Assembly (NCBI GenBank): GCA_016715205.1
Contig: JADKBC010000004.1
Coordinates: 124,001-188,000, forward strand
Source of the DNA: Holophaga sp.
GTDB lineage: Bacteria > Acidobacteriota > Holophagae > Holophagales > Holophagaceae
Direction of reading: 5' to 3'
Length of the DNA: 64,000 bases
In this document: positions 62,393 to 64,000 of the stretch, piece by piece
Position numbering within the stretch: position 1 is the first letter of the stretch
Layout of the letters: each line of letters starts with the position of its first letter
The notes under the pieces: model-generated
What the model was told of the DNA's origin: nothing
Database searches by the model: none
What the model saw: only the letters and a program-made list of their open reading frames with translations
Made by a program: the position numbers and the translations under genes

Positions 62393-63040
62393 ATGTCCCT
62401 GAACGCACTCATCCGCTGGCTCAAGCCCCGGGAGATGGTTTTCTTCGATCTGCTCGAAGCCTCCGCCGCGAACATGCTGGAAGCCGCCAAGTTCTTCGAG
62501 ACCGAAGTGCGCATGGAAAATCGGGAACAATGGGGTGATTTCCGCCGGGCCATGAAGGTGCTGGAACACAAGGGTGACGAAATTACCCACGAGATCATCG
62601 ACCGCCTGGATCGAACTTTCGTAACTCCCATCGAACGCGAAGACATTCTTACCCTGGCTCATGCGCTTGATGACGTGCTGGATGACCTGGACGCCATTGC
62701 GGATCGCTTGGTCCTTTACAACGTGAAGGGCGTGTTGCCAGCCTTCCGGGAGCTGGCCTCCATGAATGTCGCAGGTTGCCAGGAACTGGTTTTGCTGGTT
62801 GGCAGTTTGCGGAACATGTCCAATCCCGATGAAATTCGCAAGCACATTCGCCAAGTCAGTGAACTGGAAAACCAGACCGATGCGGTCTACCACACGGCCC
62901 TGTCCGGTTTATTCTCCAACTGCACCGATGCCATTGAATTGATCAAGTGGAAGGAACTGCTCGACACCCTAGAAGCGGCAGTGGATCGCATTGATCATGC
63001 GGCCAAGGTAGTGGGTTCCACCGTCATGAAGAACGCGTGA
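62393..63040 (+). CDS. PhoU-like DUF47 protein
   Basis: 215 residues, all-helical, PhoU-related DUF47 family (FFDLLEASAANMLEAAKFFE, EHKGDEITHEIIDRLDRTFVTPIEREDILTLAHALDDVLDDLDAIADRL). Members are encoded next to PiT transporters and are thought to regulate them. GGAGGT lies just before the ATG at 62393; an in-frame ATG 19 codons upstream lacks one. The PiT gene follows 12 bases on. Confidence 0.92.
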   Translation: MSLNALIRWLKPREMVFFDLLEASAANMLEAAKFFETEVRMENREQWGDFRRAMKVLEHKGDEITHEIIDRLDRTFVTPIEREDILTLAHALDDVLDDLDAIADRLVLYNVKGVLPAFRELASMNVAGCQELVLLVGSLRNMSNPDEIRKHIRQVSELENQTDAVYHTALSGLFSNCTDAIELIKWKELLDTLEAAVDRIDHAAKVVGSTVMKNA

Positions 63041-63052
63041 GGACCCGGGACC

Positions 63053-64000
63053 ATGTTTGAATACGTCCCCTTGGCGTTGATCGCCATCGTTCTCTTTTCC
63101 TGGTGTATCGACTACATCAACGGTTTTCACGACACGGCCAACGCCATTGCCACCGTGGTTTCCACAGGCGTGATGCCCGCCAAATACGCCATTGTGATGG
63201 CGGCCATCCTTAACTTCACGGGCGCCCTGCTCGGCACCTCCGTGGCCACCACCATCGCCAAGGGCCTAGCGGATAGCTCCCAGATGGTGCCGGCCGTCAT
63301 TATCGCTGCATTGCTGGCGGCAATTTTCTGGGATCTCCTCACCTGGTGGTACGGGATTCCCAGCAGCACCAGTCACACCCTGATGGGCGGGCTGGCTGGG
63401 GCCGTCATCGCGCACGCCGGCCTTTCCGGGCTCAAGTGGGCCAAGCTGCGCGAAATTGGCGCCTTCATTGTGATTTCCCCCGCGCTGGGATTCCTGGTGG
63501 CCGCGACCCTGATCATCGGTATTTTGTGGATCGTGCGGCGCATGTCGATCCATAAGGTCAATTTTGCTTTCCGAAAACTCCAGCTGCTTTCAGCGGGGGC
63601 CATGGCCTTTACCCACGGCCAAAACGACGCCCAGAAAGCCATGGGCATTATCTGTCTCGGCCTGATTACCTACGGTTTCCTGCCGCCGGGCGCAGGCAAG
63701 GTGGCGGTGCCCTTGTGGGTGAAGATCGGATCTGCCCTCATGATGGGCGCTGGCACTGCGGGGGGTGGTTGGAAGATCATCAAGACGCTGGGACACAAAA
63801 TCGCCAAACTGAAGCCCATTCACGGCTTTGCCGCTGAAACGGCAGCCGCCATTGTGCTGTTTACCACGGCCCATTTCGGGATTCCGGTGTCGACCACCCA
63901 TTCCATCAGTGGCGCCATCATGGGCGTGGGTACCAGCATGAATCCCAGCGCCGTGCGATGGGGTTTGGCGGGCAACATCTTTGTGGCCTGGCTGCTCACG
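63053..64000 (+). CDS. PiT-family inorganic phosphate transporter (3' end cut by window)
   Basis: 316 residues visible of an inner-membrane phosphate:cation symporter, without a stop in the window. Start MFEYVPLALIAIVLFSWCIDYINGFHDTANAIATVVSTG; the PiT signatures GFHDTANAIAT and FTHGQNDAQKAMGIICL, and the paired GIPSSTSHT and GIPVSTTHSISGAIMGVG repeats, are clear. Multiple membrane helices. Forms an operon with the DUF47 gene and would import phosphate, perhaps as a metal complex. Confidence 0.95.
   Translation, partial: MFEYVPLALIAIVLFSWCIDYINGFHDTANAIATVVSTGVMPAKYAIVMAAILNFTGALLGTSVATTIAKGLADSSQMVPAVIIAALLAAIFWDLLTWWYGIPSSTSHTLMGGLAGAVIAHAGLSGLKWAKLREIGAFIVISPALGFLVAATLIIGILWIVRRMSIHKVNFAFRKLQLLSAGAMAFTHGQNDAQKAMGIICLGLITYGFLPPGAGKVAVPLWVKIGSALMMGAGTAGGGWKIIKTLGHKIAKLKPIHGFAAETAAAIVLFTTAHFGIPVSTTHSISGAIMGVGTSMNPSAVRWGLAGNIFVAWLLT

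Overview
The window is a 64 kb stretch of a GC-rich, Gram-negative chromosome. Gene content fits an Acidobacteriota member, most plausibly the Geothrix/Holophaga side (Holophagae); this is inferred from content, not from a marker tree. Outer-membrane genes (lpxA, lpxK, a LolA-like carrier, two large Oar-like TonB-type proteins, a secretin) show a diderm envelope. Ferredoxin-dependent 2-oxoacid oxidoreductase, EtfAB, a B12-binding mutase subunit and the futalosine-route menaquinone gene mqnA suggest a respiratory metabolism using amino acids and organic acids, supported by a peptide transporter and two peptidases.

Layout. 1-4.4 kb: mutY (cut by the window edge), tRNA-Leu, secG, a TPR protein, a hydroxyacid dehydrogenase overlapping ruvA, and tRNA-Ala, all on the minus strand. 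4.4-12.2 kb: a secreted unknown, korAB, divergent lexA, a peroxiredoxin, an MglA-type GTPase with a long tail, a LolA-like protein, a B12-binding protein and a cyclophilin. 12.3-12.8 kb: tRNA-Ile2 followed by a tandem array that repeats the 3' end of the tRNA three more times. 12.9-28 kb: hemerythrin, POT transporter, S9 and M24 peptidases, a Spy-like protein with a LytS/LytTR two-component pair, mqnA, ogt, speD, an RlmD-like methyltransferase, a GAF/HD-GYP protein and fabZ-lpxA-era. 28-35 kb: two tandem Oar-like proteins. 35-45 kb: a DUF512 protein, a cysteine synthase-like gene, an ABC-F ATPase, rpoZ, coaBC, biotin carboxylase plus biotin carrier, small proteins and tRNA-Gly. 45-55 kb: one operon for a type II secretion / MSHA-pilus-like machine (three pseudopilins, ATPase, platform, PilM/N-, PilO- and PilP-like proteins, secretin). 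55-64 kb: lpxK, a cNMP/FHA protein, etfBA, murG, a degenerate S41 protein, a divergent polysaccharide deacetylase, and a DUF47-PiT phosphate transport pair cut by the right edge.

Two things deserve attention. The most unusual is the tRNA-Ile2 array at 12,276-12,836: each 161-162 bp unit begins with a 25-base copy of the tRNA 3' end and carries a 24 bp perfect palindrome plus smaller hairpins. It resembles in plan the repeat tail of the E. coli tyrT operon, but in an unrelated tRNA. The second is technical: eight genes, several of them essential (accC, coaBC), carry small frameshifts. This is better explained by consensus or assembly errors than by decay, and these genes are annotated here as single loci across the shift.
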